NCBI RefSeq assembly: GCF_007431345.1
Contig: NZ_CP041730.1
Location: 1,922,001-1,986,000 of the forward strand
Reading direction: 5' to 3'
Length of the DNA stretch: 64,000 nucleotides
Source of the DNA: Chitinimonas arctica
GTDB taxonomy: Bacteria; Pseudomonadota; Gammaproteobacteria; Burkholderiales; Chitinimonadaceae
Shown: in pieces, positions 1-8,818 of the stretch
Layout of the letters: the number at the start of each line of letters is the position of its first letter
Position numbering within the stretch: the stretch's first letter is position 1
Position numbers and translations under genes: made by a program
Notes under the pieces: model-generated
What the model was told of the DNA's origin: nothing
The model's input: the letters and a program-made list of their open reading frames with translations, nothing else
Databases searched by the model: none

Positions 1-693
1 GGGCAGAAGATTGAGGGTCAACTCAGGTTCGGTACCGATGGCATTGAGACCAGGGGTATCCAGAATCACCAAGCCTTGCTTCAGCAGCGGATGCGGGAAG
101 TTGATTACCGCATGGCGCCAACATGGAATTTCGATCTTACCGGCCTGCACCGAGAGTTTATGGTCGGGATCCGCTTCGTCGAATAGCCCCAGCTTTTTAG
201 CTTCGTCGACGCTTACCCATTTTTTCTGGCCCACTTGCTGAAATGCAGCCAGCATGGCCTCGCCCGAGTCGATATCGAGCGAAACGGTCGTCCACTCTTC
301 GGGGTAGCGCCGATATTCGGAAGTGGTGGTGTCGCTGGCGCGCGTTTCAATTGGCAACAGCTGGATGCAATTCGGTCGCGACGCCTCATATTGCAGCTCG
401 GTCGGACACATCGTGGTACGCCCGGCCGACGAAGGCAGCAGGCGCTGTTTATATTCCGCGAAGAAGATCGCGTTTATCAGCTCCGACTTGCCGCGCGAAA
501 ATTCGGCGACGAAGGCGATGTTCAGTTTGTCCTCGCGCAGCTTGTCGATCAGGTGCTGGATGCGCATATTGGTTTGCGCATCATTGAGATCCTGCTCGGA
601 AAGCCAGCGCTGCAATTCGCCCAGACGCTGAATCAGATTACCGCGCCATTCGCTGTAGGCTTCGAAATTGGCTACCAGATTATCGTGCGACAT
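1..693 (-). CDS. Dynamin-family GTPase, N-terminal part (runs off the left edge)
   Basis: The reading frame is open from an ATG at 693 to the window edge, giving the first 231 residues. The G domain is recognisable: a P-loop AEFSRGKS at residues 63-70, a switch-I TTMCPT at 93-98 and a G3 motif DTPG at 212-215. A helical segment of about 55 residues precedes the P-loop, as in bacterial dynamin-like proteins. These are large GTPases that act on or near membranes, but the substrate of this one cannot be told. A Shine-Dalgarno-like AAGGGA lies about 8 bases before the ATG. The rest of the G domain and the C-terminal helical region lie outside the window. Confidence 0.85.
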   Translation of the reverse strand, partial: MSHDNLVANFEAYSEWRGNLIQRLGELQRWLSEQDLNDAQTNMRIQHLIDKLREDKLNIAFVAEFSRGKSELINAIFFAEYKQRLLPSSAGRTTMCPTELQYEASRPNCIQLLPIETRASDTTTSEYRRYPEEWTTVSLDIDSGEAMLAAFQQVGQKKWVSVDEAKKLGLFDEADPDHKLSVQAGKIEIPCWRHAVINFPHPLLKQGLVILDTPGLNAIGTEPELTLNLLP

Positions 694-869
694 CCTAATT
701 CCCTTCGCGCGGCGCAGCGTTCCGTCTGCAGGCGCATGTTTTGACGATATAAAGTTCATTGTCATTAAATAACGCGGGGCGCGGTCGCGCAAGCGCGGTC
801 ATCGGCATTGACATACCGCGCAGCGGGATTCATGCATCCGCGCCCCGATAGTGGCATCACGCCACTTAT

Positions 870-1694
870 TCAACGCGGCTGGCAATCCACGCACCAAAAC
901 GTGGCGCGCTGCCCCAGGCGGGCATGCCGCACGGGACTACCGCAACGCAAACACGGTTGTTCTTCACGGCCATAAACAAAATAGCCTTGCTGGAAATAGC
1001 CCGGCCGGCCTTCGCTGTCGACGAAATCCCGCAAGGTGCTCCCACCGGCCGCGATCGCTTCGGTCAGTGTCTCGACCACCACCCGCACCAAGCGTTCGCA
1101 ATCGGCCAGACTCAGCTTACCGGCCGGCCGATCCGGCCGGATGCCGGCGCGGAACAAGGCCTCATTAGCGTAAATATTGCCAACGCCGACCACGATATGG
1201 TTGTCCATCAGGGCCAACTTGATGGCGACCTGCTTGCCTTCCAGTGCGGCCTTCAGATACTTGGCGGAGAAATCCGCCTCCAAGGGCTCCGGCCCGAGAT
1301 TTGCCAGCAAGGGATGCGCGAACGCCTCGCCAGGCTGCCATAACACGGCGCCAAACCGACGCGGATCACGATAACGCAATACCCGGGGTTCCGGCAGATC
1401 AATCAGCAGGTCGATATGGTCATGCTTGGCGGGCGGCACATCGGCCGCCAATACCCGCAAACTGCCCGACATACCGAGGTGCAGGATCAAATGGCCATAT
1501 TCCAGGTCGAACAACAGGTATTTCGCCCGACGCCTGATTCCGGCGATGCGCCGTCCCGCCACCAGCTCATTCAATGCCGGCGGCACCGGCCAGCGCAACC
1601 GCCCGTCGCGTACCACCGCCCCGCTCAACTCGACGCCGCCAATAGCAGCCTCGATACCGCGTCGGGTTGTTTCGACTTCCGGCAATTCAGGCAT
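870..1694 (-). CDS. mutM: Formamidopyrimidine-DNA glycosylase (8-oxoguanine repair)
   Basis: 274 aa, the usual length for MutM/Fpg. The N-terminus MPELPEVET supplies the catalytic Pro2 (after Met removal) and Glu3. The C-terminus has the zinc finger C-x2-C ... C-x2-C ending CVDCQPR. The enzyme excises oxidised purines such as 8-oxoG and cuts the DNA backbone at the resulting abasic site in base excision repair. It is followed on the same strand, after 176 bases, by the dynamin-like gene. A short GTGGC/GCCAC hairpin without a T tract lies just after the stop. The upstream neighbour is divergent, so the promoter should lie in 1695-1781. Confidence 0.96.
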   Translation of the reverse strand: MPELPEVETTRRGIEAAIGGVELSGAVVRDGRLRWPVPPALNELVAGRRIAGIRRRAKYLLFDLEYGHLILHLGMSGSLRVLAADVPPAKHDHIDLLIDLPEPRVLRYRDPRRFGAVLWQPGEAFAHPLLANLGPEPLEADFSAKYLKAALEGKQVAIKLALMDNHIVVGVGNIYANEALFRAGIRPDRPAGKLSLADCERLVRVVVETLTEAIAAGGSTLRDFVDSEGRPGYFQQGYFVYGREEQPCLRCGSPVRHARLGQRATFWCVDCQPR

Positions 1695-1781
1695 AGGGTC
1701 GATTAGAAAGAGTTAAGATAACAAGGCGGCCGACTATAGCATGGCCGCAAACGTCGCCACGTGGCGACCAAGGATACGAGC

Positions 1782-3554
1782 ATGACTATCAGACCTTCCC
1801 ACCGCAGCAGTGCCTTGCTGCTTATCGCCGGCCTGCTGGCAGGCTGTGCGACGCCGCCCGCGGCCAACACCGAAAACGCCGCGCCAACCGCGCCTGCCCG
1901 CGCCCCAGCCATCAGCGAAAAGCCGGTCGAATCGGTAGTCATCCGTGAAGACGCCAAGTATCCCAAGCAGGAACTAAGCCGCGAACTGCTGTTCGGGATT
2001 CTGCTGGGCGATTTCGCGGCCCTCCATGGCGACAAGGCGCTGGCAGCCGATACCTGGCTGGAACTGGCCCGCCGTACCCGCGATCCGCGCGCGGCCAAGC
2101 GCGCGGTGGAGATGGGTTTCGTAGCAGGCAAGGCCGAGCACGCATTGATGGCGTCCAAGTACTGGCGCGAGCTGGAGCCCGACAGCCTGCCGGCGCGCCA
2201 GATGGAACTCAGCGTACTGGCCCGCGTCGGCAAATTGGCGGAAACGGAAGCCGCGCTGGCCAACTGGATGAAGGACCGCCCCCAGGACGTGCCAGGCATC
2301 CTGATGCAGGCGCATACATTGTGGTCGCCGCAAGCCGACAAGCAAGCCATCCTGGCACTGATGAAACGCCTGGCCGCGCGCCATCCGCAATTACCGGAAG
2401 CCTCGCTGGCGATCGCACTGGCGGCGAATCGCGCAGGCGATGGCGCGGCTGCCCTGGCGGCCGCCGACAACGCGATCCGGCTCAAGCCGGACTGGGAAGC
2501 GGCCATCCTTTACCGCGCCGCCCTGACCGAAGCCAATCCGGCGGTAACGGTGCAATACCTGCAAACGGCCACCCAGCGCCTGCCCAAGTCGCGCGAGATC
2601 CAGGCGGCCCTGGCGCGGGCATTGACCGACGCAAAACGCTACGCCGACTCCCGCCGTATATATATGGGCCTGGCGCAAACCTATCCCGACGAGGTCGAGT
2701 ACCTGGTCGGGCACGCGCTGGCCACCATGCAGCTGCGCAATTACGCCGAAGCCGAAGCCCCCCTCACCCGCGCCTTGGAACTCGGCGTCAGCAAACCCGC
2801 GGTACTTCACTACTACCTGGGCATGGTAAGCGAAGAGCAAGGCAAGTTGACCGCGGCACGCGAGCACTATCTACAGGTAAGCGACAACGAACAAAGCGTG
2901 CCGGCCGCCGTGCGCCTGGCCCGCATCGAAGCCAAGCTGGGCAACCGCGAAGCGGCTTTGGCGACGCTGGAACGTTTGCCGCAGATCACCCCTTCGGACC
3001 AGGTCGCCCGCGTACAGCTGGAAGCGCAGATCTGGCGCGAACTGAAGGACCTCGGCCGGGCCCGCGCCACGCTGGATGCCGGCATAGGCAAGCACGCCGA
3101 CAACGCCGATCTGCTCTACGATCGTTCGCTGGTATTCGACCAGCTAGGCGATCTGCAAGCGGCCGAGAAAGATCTTCGCCAGTACCTGGTACTCAAACCC
3201 GACAGCCCGATCGGCCTGAATGCGCTTGGCTATACCCTCGCGAATCGAACCCAACGCTTCGAAGAAGCGGAGTCGCTCCTGCGCAAAGCGCTGAACCAAG
3301 AACCCGACAATCCGGTGATCATCGACAGCATGGGCTGGCTACAGTATCGCCGGGGCAATCTGGAAGAAGCCGCCAAGTGGCTGAATCGCGCCTTCACCAC
3401 CCTGCCTGATCCGGAAATCGCCGCCCATTACGGCGAGGTGCTGTGGCAAGCCGGCAAACATAAGGAGGCCCGCAAAATCTGGGCCGAGGGCAAAAAGCTG
3501 GATCCGGCGCACGAAGTACTCAGCGAAACCATGCAACGCTTGAACGGGGAGTAG
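1782..3554 (+). CDS. Tetratricopeptide-repeat lipoprotein
   Basis: 590 aa from the ATG at 1782, which has AAGGA 7 bases upstream; a GTG at 1761 in the same frame has no such site. A lipoprotein signal ends in the lipobox LLAGC with Cys22. The rest is Ala/Leu-rich helical repeat sequence with clear TPR consensus pieces, for example around residues 220-245 and 420-560. TPR lipoproteins of this kind are scaffolds at the periplasmic face of the membrane, and the partner is unknown. The stop is one base before lolB, so the two are co-translated. The gene is recurrently found upstream of lolB-ispE in betaproteobacteria. Confidence 0.85.
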   Translation: MTIRPSHRSSALLLIAGLLAGCATPPAANTENAAPTAPARAPAISEKPVESVVIREDAKYPKQELSRELLFGILLGDFAALHGDKALAADTWLELARRTRDPRAAKRAVEMGFVAGKAEHALMASKYWRELEPDSLPARQMELSVLARVGKLAETEAALANWMKDRPQDVPGILMQAHTLWSPQADKQAILALMKRLAARHPQLPEASLAIALAANRAGDGAAALAAADNAIRLKPDWEAAILYRAALTEANPAVTVQYLQTATQRLPKSREIQAALARALTDAKRYADSRRIYMGLAQTYPDEVEYLVGHALATMQLRNYAEAEAPLTRALELGVSKPAVLHYYLGMVSEEQGKLTAAREHYLQVSDNEQSVPAAVRLARIEAKLGNREAALATLERLPQITPSDQVARVQLEAQIWRELKDLGRARATLDAGIGKHADNADLLYDRSLVFDQLGDLQAAEKDLRQYLVLKPDSPIGLNALGYTLANRTQRFEEAESLLRKALNQEPDNPVIIDSMGWLQYRRGNLEEAAKWLNRAFTTLPDPEIAAHYGEVLWQAGKHKEARKIWAEGKKLDPAHEVLSETMQRLNGE

Positions 3555-3555
3555 C

Positions 3556-4119
3556 ATGGTGCGTTTCAAATGGCTGGCAACCGTGCTTGCCGGCCTGCTT
3601 CTGGCTTCCTGCGCCACCCAGCGGCCGGCGCCGGCCGCCTTGTCGCAATTGCCCGCGCAATACCATGTCAGCGGCCGTGTCGCCGTGAATGCGGCCGGCA
3701 AGGGCTACAACGCCCGCTTTAGCTGGTCCCATGCCAGCACGCTCGACACGGTCGATATCAGCAATCCGCTGGGACAGGTGCTCGCCCGCCTGGAATTGGA
3801 CGGCGACGACGCACGCTTCTTCGACGGCAGCGGCAAGCTACGTGCCGCGGACGATATCGAAGCGCTCAGCGAACGGGAACTGGGCTGGCGGCTGCCGGCC
3901 AGCGGCCTGCGCTTCTGGCTGCTGGGCCTGGCCGACCCCGGCAGGCCGGCCATCTGGACCAAACTGAGCGATGCCAATCAACTGGAGCAGGATGGCTGGA
4001 CCATACGCTATCCGCTCGAAACCGCCGGGACCGCGCCCACCCGCCTTACCTTGTCGCGGCCGGATCTCGAAGTCCGTATCGCACTCTACGACTGGCAATT
4101 GGCCAGCAGCACGCCATGA
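3556..4119 (+). CDS. lolB: Outer-membrane lipoprotein receptor LolB
   Basis: 187 aa. A type II signal peptide with lipobox LLASC puts the lipidated Cys at residue 19. LolB accepts lipoproteins from periplasmic LolA and inserts them into the outer membrane. The body has the family pattern: a YHVSGRVAV strand at the start of the mature beta-barrel, FSWSHAS, and the NPLGQVLARL segment. GGGGAG just before the ATG is the ribosome binding site. It starts one base after the TPR gene stop and overlaps ispE by 4 bases (ATGA), an operon arrangement common in beta- and gammaproteobacteria. Confidence 0.93.
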   Translation: MVRFKWLATVLAGLLLASCATQRPAPAALSQLPAQYHVSGRVAVNAAGKGYNARFSWSHASTLDTVDISNPLGQVLARLELDGDDARFFDGSGKLRAADDIEALSERELGWRLPASGLRFWLLGLADPGRPAIWTKLSDANQLEQDGWTIRYPLETAGTAPTRLTLSRPDLEVRIALYDWQLASSTP

Positions 4120-4955
4120 CCGTATTCCACGCTTTCCCCGCCCCCGCGAAACTCAATCTCTTTCTGCACGTGACCGGCCGGCGCAACGATGGCTATCACC
4201 TGCTGCAAACGGCATTCCGGCTGATAGACCACGGCGACACCGTGCATATCGCCATCGATGGCAGCGGCAATGTGGTGCACGAGAATCCGCTACCCGGCGT
4301 ACCGGCCGATACCGATCTGATCGTTCGCGCCGCACGCCTGCTGCAACAGGCCACCGGCACCCGGCAGGGTTGCCGCCTGCGGATCGATAAGCGCCTGCCG
4401 ATGGGCGGCGGTCTGGGGGGGGGCAGTTCGGATGCGGCAACGACGCTGATTGCGCTCAATCATCTATGGCGCCTGGGCCTGAACCGTGGCCGCCTGCAGG
4501 AGTTGGGCCTGCAATTAGGCGCCGATGTACCGTTTTTCGTATATGGGCGCGATGCATTCGCGGAAGGCGTAGGCGAGGCGCTGCAGCCGATTTCCCTTCC
4601 GGCTCAATGGTATGCAGTGCTTATCCCACCGGTATCCGTACCTACCGTCGAAATTTTTTCCGATCCGGCCTTGACACGGAACAGCGAGCCCATAATAATG
4701 GCGGCCTTTCCGAGCTACCAGATCCGCAACGATCTGGAAGCAGTAGCAAAAAGGAAGTATCCGATCATCGCCGAATACCTAGCCTGGCTAAGCCAGTACG
4801 GCAAAGCGATGATGACCGGATCCGGTGCTTGTGTATTCGCTGCATTCGATACTCAGATTGACGCCGAGCGTGTGATAAAGGCAATGCCTGCCGAGATGCA
4901 GGGGTTTATCGCACCAAGTTTGATGCAGCATCCTTTGCTCGATTTGCTCGATTGA
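4116..4955 (+). CDS. ispE: 4-diphosphocytidyl-2-C-methyl-D-erythritol kinase
   Basis: 279 aa GHMP kinase of the non-mevalonate isoprenoid pathway; it phosphorylates the 2-hydroxyl of CDP-methylerythritol. The N-terminal PAPAKLNLFLHVTGRR and the ATP-binding glycine loop MGGGLGGGSSDAA (about residues 93-105) are diagnostic. A third GHMP motif, MTGSGACVF, is near the C-terminus. It overlaps lolB by 4 bases and is followed 22 bases later by tRNA-Gln, the classic betaproteobacterial order. The glycine loop is encoded in part by an uninterrupted run of nine G residues (listed separately), unusual in an essential gene. Confidence 0.97.
   Translation: MTVFHAFPAPAKLNLFLHVTGRRNDGYHLLQTAFRLIDHGDTVHIAIDGSGNVVHENPLPGVPADTDLIVRAARLLQQATGTRQGCRLRIDKRLPMGGGLGGGSSDAATTLIALNHLWRLGLNRGRLQELGLQLGADVPFFVYGRDAFAEGVGEALQPISLPAQWYAVLIPPVSVPTVEIFSDPALTRNSEPIIMAAFPSYQIRNDLEAVAKRKYPIIAEYLAWLSQYGKAMMTGSGACVFAAFDTQIDAERVIKAMPAEMQGFIAPSLMQHPLLDLLD
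4415..4423 (+). repeat. Nine-G homopolymer inside ispE
   Basis: Nine consecutive G residues encode the end of a Leu codon and Gly-Gly-Gly in the ATP loop of IspE. The frame is intact at nine. One base more or less would truncate the kinase at its nucleotide-binding loop. Confidence 0.9.
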
Positions 4956-4977
4956 GTCATTCGGTCAAGCAGGTTGT

Positions 4978-5052
4978 AGGGGAGTCGCCAAGTGGTAAGG
5001 CATCGGATTTTGATTCCGACATTCGTAGGTTCGATCCCTACCTCCCCTGCCA
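4978..5052 (+). tRNA. tRNA-Gln (anticodon UUG)
   Basis: 75 bases including an encoded CCA. The acceptor stem AGGGGAG (4978-4984) pairs with CTCCCCT (5042-5048), followed by discriminator G and CCA. The anticodon stem TCGGA/TCCGA holds the loop TTTTGAT with anticodon TTG. The T arm has GTAGG-TTCGATC-CCTAC. Length and the U8-C9 dinucleotide match E. coli tRNA-Gln. It sits between ispE and prs, where Neisseriales and other betaproteobacteria keep it, and is followed by a strong terminator. Confidence 0.97.
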
Positions 5053-5110
5053 GTTTTTGCCCTGCAATCGGGCACTACGCGAATGCGTACGTTTAACGCA
5101 AGAAAAAATC

Positions 5111-5148
5111 AGAAAGCGTGTAATGTCGATTACACGCTTTCTTTTTTT
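5111..5148 (+). terminator. Rho-independent terminator after tRNA-Gln
   Basis: A perfect 14-bp stem (5111-5124 with 5129-5142), tetraloop GTCG, then a run of T to 5148. It separates the lolB-ispE-tRNA unit from prs, whose start codon is only 16 bases further on, so some readthrough or a promoter within the spacer must feed prs. Confidence 0.9.
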
Positions 5149-5163
5149 GTTAAGGATCAGGAC

Positions 5164-6114
5164 ATGGCCTACGAAAGCTTGATGGTCTTCACTGGCAACG
5201 CCAACCCACAGTTGGCCGACGCTGTCGCCAAGCACCTCGATATCACCGTCGGCCGTGCAACCGTAGGTCGTTTCAGCGATGGCGAAGCCACCGTCGAACT
5301 ACTGGAAAACGTCCGTGGTCGCGATGTATTCGTGCTGCAATCCACTTGCGCACCGACCAACGACAACCTGATGGAAGTCTTGCTGATGGTGGACGCGCTC
5401 AAGCGTGCTTCCGCCGGCCGCATCACCGCCGCCATGCCCTATTTCGGCTACGCCCGCCAGGATCGCCGTCCGCGCTCCGCCCGGGTGCCGATTTCCGCCA
5501 AGGTGGTCGCCAATATGCTGCAGGCCGCCGGCGTCGACCGCTTGCTGACCGTCGACCTGCATGCCGACCAGATCCAGGGCTTCTTCGACATCCCCGTGGA
5601 CAATATCTATGCCACGCCGGTCCTGCTCGACGACGTCCGCACCAAGAATTACGAAGACCTGATGGTGGTTTCGCCTGACGTAGGCGGCGTACTCCGCGCC
5701 CGCGCCATGGCCAAGCAGCTCAATACCGAGCTGGCCATCATCGACAAGCGCCGCCCCAAGGCCAATGTCGCCGAAGTGATGCACATCATCGGCGACGTGG
5801 AAGGCCGCACCTGCCTGATCATGGATGATATGGTCGATACCGCCAACACCCTCTGCAAGGCCGCCGAGGCCCTCAAGCAGCACGGCGCCAAGCGGGTTCT
5901 GGCTTACTCGACCCACCCTGTCCTGTCCGGGCCGGCCGTCGAGCGCATCGCCCAATCGGAACTGGACGAGCTGGTGGTAACCGATACGGTACCGCTGAGC
6001 GAAGCCGCCAAGAAATCCCCGCGCATCCGTGTCGTCAGCCTTGCCCCTTTATTGGCCGAGACGCTGCGCCGTATCAACAACGAAGAGTCGGTATCCACCC
6101 TGTTCGTTGACTAA
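5164..6114 (+). CDS. prs: Ribose-phosphate pyrophosphokinase
   Basis: 316 aa from the ATG at 5164, with AAGGA 7 bases upstream; an in-frame upstream ATG at 5083 would run through the terminator and is rejected. PrsA makes PRPP from ribose 5-phosphate and ATP for purine, pyrimidine, His and Trp synthesis. Family motifs are present: SDGEATVEL near residue 38, the ATP loop around YFGYARQDRRPR, and the PRPP-binding signature DDMVDTANTL near residue 220. It also supplies substrate for the his operon and purM/purN elsewhere in the window. Confidence 0.97.
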   Translation: MAYESLMVFTGNANPQLADAVAKHLDITVGRATVGRFSDGEATVELLENVRGRDVFVLQSTCAPTNDNLMEVLLMVDALKRASAGRITAAMPYFGYARQDRRPRSARVPISAKVVANMLQAAGVDRLLTVDLHADQIQGFFDIPVDNIYATPVLLDDVRTKNYEDLMVVSPDVGGVLRARAMAKQLNTELAIIDKRRPKANVAEVMHIIGDVEGRTCLIMDDMVDTANTLCKAAEALKQHGAKRVLAYSTHPVLSGPAVERIAQSELDELVVTDTVPLSEAAKKSPRIRVVSLAPLLAETLRRINNEESVSTLFVD

Positions 6115-6120
6115 TTCCAC

Positions 6121-6145
6121 GGCTGGCCTTTTGGCCGGCCGTTTT
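6121..6145 (+). terminator. Probable terminator after prs
   Basis: An 8-bp stem with one G-U pair (6121-6128 with 6133-6140), TTTT loop, and a short T run. It is modest in strength, so partial readthrough into rplY is likely. Confidence 0.6.
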
Positions 6146-6203
6146 AGCAAGCATTGCCTGGTCGCGGGCAGTGTTTTTATTGAGTTGTTCAGGAGCAAGA
6201 TCC

Positions 6204-6803
6204 ATGACTATCGAAGTTATCGCCAGCCAACGCGTTGAACAGGGCACCGGAGCGAGCCGCCGCCTGCGTCGCGACGGCAAGGTCCCCGGTGTGGTCTACG
6301 GTGCCGATCAGGCCCCCGTTGCCGTTACGCTGGACCACAACAATCTGTACCACGCCATGCAACACGAAGGCTTCCACGCTTCGATCCTGAACCTGAAGAT
6401 CGACGGCAAGGCCGAACCCGTGCTGCTGCGCGATGCGCAATACCACCCATGGAAGCAGATCGTCATGCACGTCGACTTCCAACGCGTGAACCCGAACGAA
6501 AAGATCCATATCAAGGTGCCGTTCCACTTCATCAACGCCGATGTCGCTCCTGGCGTGAAGACCGGTGGCGGTATCGTTTCGCACGTGATGACCGATGCCG
6601 ACGTGTCCTGCCTGCCAGGCAAGCTGCCGGAATTCATCGAAGTGGACCTGAAGAACCTGGAAGCAGGCCATTCCATCCACCTCGGCGACCTGACGCTGCC
6701 GGAAGGTGTTGAGTTCGTCGCGCTCAAGCACGGCGACAACGCCACCGTAGCCACCATCCTGTCCGTACGTGGTGCTGCTAGCGAAGAAACCGCCGCCGCT
6801 TAA
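6204..6803 (+). CDS. rplY: 50S ribosomal protein L25, long Ctc form
   Basis: 199 aa from the ATG at 6204, which has AGGAG 8 bases upstream; an earlier in-frame ATG at 6171 lacks this. The N-terminal domain binds 5S rRNA (GTGASRRLRRDGKVPGVVYG is characteristic). The C-terminal TL5/Ctc domain makes this the long form rather than the 94-aa E. coli type. prs-rplY-pth-ychF is a conserved bacterial neighbourhood linking translation and nucleotide metabolism. The C-terminus is Ala/Glu-rich. Confidence 0.96.
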   Translation: MTIEVIASQRVEQGTGASRRLRRDGKVPGVVYGADQAPVAVTLDHNNLYHAMQHEGFHASILNLKIDGKAEPVLLRDAQYHPWKQIVMHVDFQRVNPNEKIHIKVPFHFINADVAPGVKTGGGIVSHVMTDADVSCLPGKLPEFIEVDLKNLEAGHSIHLGDLTLPEGVEFVALKHGDNATVATILSVRGAASEETAAA

Positions 6804-6821
6804 TCGGCCGCGCTCCTTCTG

Positions 6822-6859
6822 AAACGGCTCGTCGCCCCAAGGGCCGGCGGGCCGTTTTT
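6822..6859 (+). terminator. Rho-independent terminator after rplY
   Basis: A 14-pair stem with one bulge closes a CAA(G) loop and is followed by TTTTT. It begins 18 bases after the rplY stop. Confidence 0.85.
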
Positions 6860-6884
6860 ACTTTGGTCATCTCGTATATAAATC

Positions 6885-7499
6885 ATGAGCGCATCCCCTA
6901 TCCGCCTGGTCGTCGGCCTAGGCAATCCCGGCCCCGAGTATGCCGATACCCGTCATAACGCCGGCTTCTGGTGGGTAGACGCCTTGGCCCGCGAGCTGCG
7001 GCTGGACCTGAAACCGGAAAGCAAATTTTTCGGCTTCAGCGCCCGGGCCAAGCTGGGCGAGGGTGAAGTCTTTCTACTCCAGCCCACCACCTATATGAAC
7101 CGCTCCGGTCACGCCGTGGCGGCCTTGGCGCGTTTCTACAAGATACTGCCGCAGGAAATCCTGGTGGTGCACGACGAACTGGACCTCCTGCCCGGCGATG
7201 CCAAGCTTAAGCAGGCAGGCAGCCATGCCGGTCACAACGGTCTCAAGGATATCCAGGCCATGCTGGGCAGCAGCGATTTCTGGCGCCTGCGCCTGGGCAT
7301 CGGCCACCCGCGTACCCTGGGCCTGAACCAGCCGGTGGTCGATTTCGTACTGCATCGTCCGCGCCAGGACGAGCAGCCGCAAATCGAGGAGGCCATCCTC
7401 CGCAGCTTGCAGGCCTGGCCGGCCTTGGCCCGTGGCGAAATGAGCCACGCCACCAAGACCATCAATACCCGCCCGAAGGCGCCCAAGGGTGAGGGCTAG
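6885..7499 (+). CDS. pth: Peptidyl-tRNA hydrolase
   Basis: 204 aa. It cleaves the ester bond of peptidyl-tRNAs released from stalled ribosomes. The signature GLGNPGPEYADTRHNAG contains the catalytic His (residue 24), and VVHDELDLLPG holds the conserved Asp. GSHAGHNGLKDI is the third family motif. No strong ribosome binding site is visible, but the N-terminus aligns with the family from this ATG. It lies after the rplY terminator and is followed by ychF, which also acts on ribosomes. Confidence 0.96.
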   Translation: MSASPIRLVVGLGNPGPEYADTRHNAGFWWVDALARELRLDLKPESKFFGFSARAKLGEGEVFLLQPTTYMNRSGHAVAALARFYKILPQEILVVHDELDLLPGDAKLKQAGSHAGHNGLKDIQAMLGSSDFWRLRLGIGHPRTLGLNQPVVDFVLHRPRQDEQPQIEEAILRSLQAWPALARGEMSHATKTINTRPKAPKGEG

Positions 7500-7609
7500 C
7501 CAAGCCGAAGATGTTTCGCACCAGCCTGCCCCGTTGGCGGCTGAACCACAATGGCGTGCCGCTCGCGCGCTACCCGATCTAAAATCATGTTTTCCCGGAA
7601 GGAACTCCC

Positions 7610-8701
<1,092 letters not shown>

Positions 8702-8720
8702 ACTGCCTATCGGCATATAG

Positions 8721-8818
8721 TGCGGCGAATAAGCACCTATTCGCCGCACTTGTTGCGGAGAATGTATTCCCCTTGCGGCGAATACACCTCATAATCTCCG
8801 CATGAACTGCGGCGATTA
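8721..8818. promoter_or_regulatory. Six-copy 11-bp motif array at the Fic promoter and start codon
   Basis: Six copies of TGCGG(C/A)GA(A/T)T(A/G) occur within 98 bases: plus strand at 8721-8731, 8754-8764, 8774-8784 and 8808-8818, and minus strand at 8738-8748 and 8792-8802. Centres are spaced 16-20 bases. The first pair forms a perfect inverted repeat. The fifth copy ends on the A of the Fic ATG and the sixth is inside the gene. A CATAAT box at 8790-8795 lies 6 bases before the ATG, and no Shine-Dalgarno is visible, so the transcript may be leaderless. I infer an operator array for autoregulation, perhaps by the winged-helix domain of the Fic protein itself. Confidence 0.7.
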
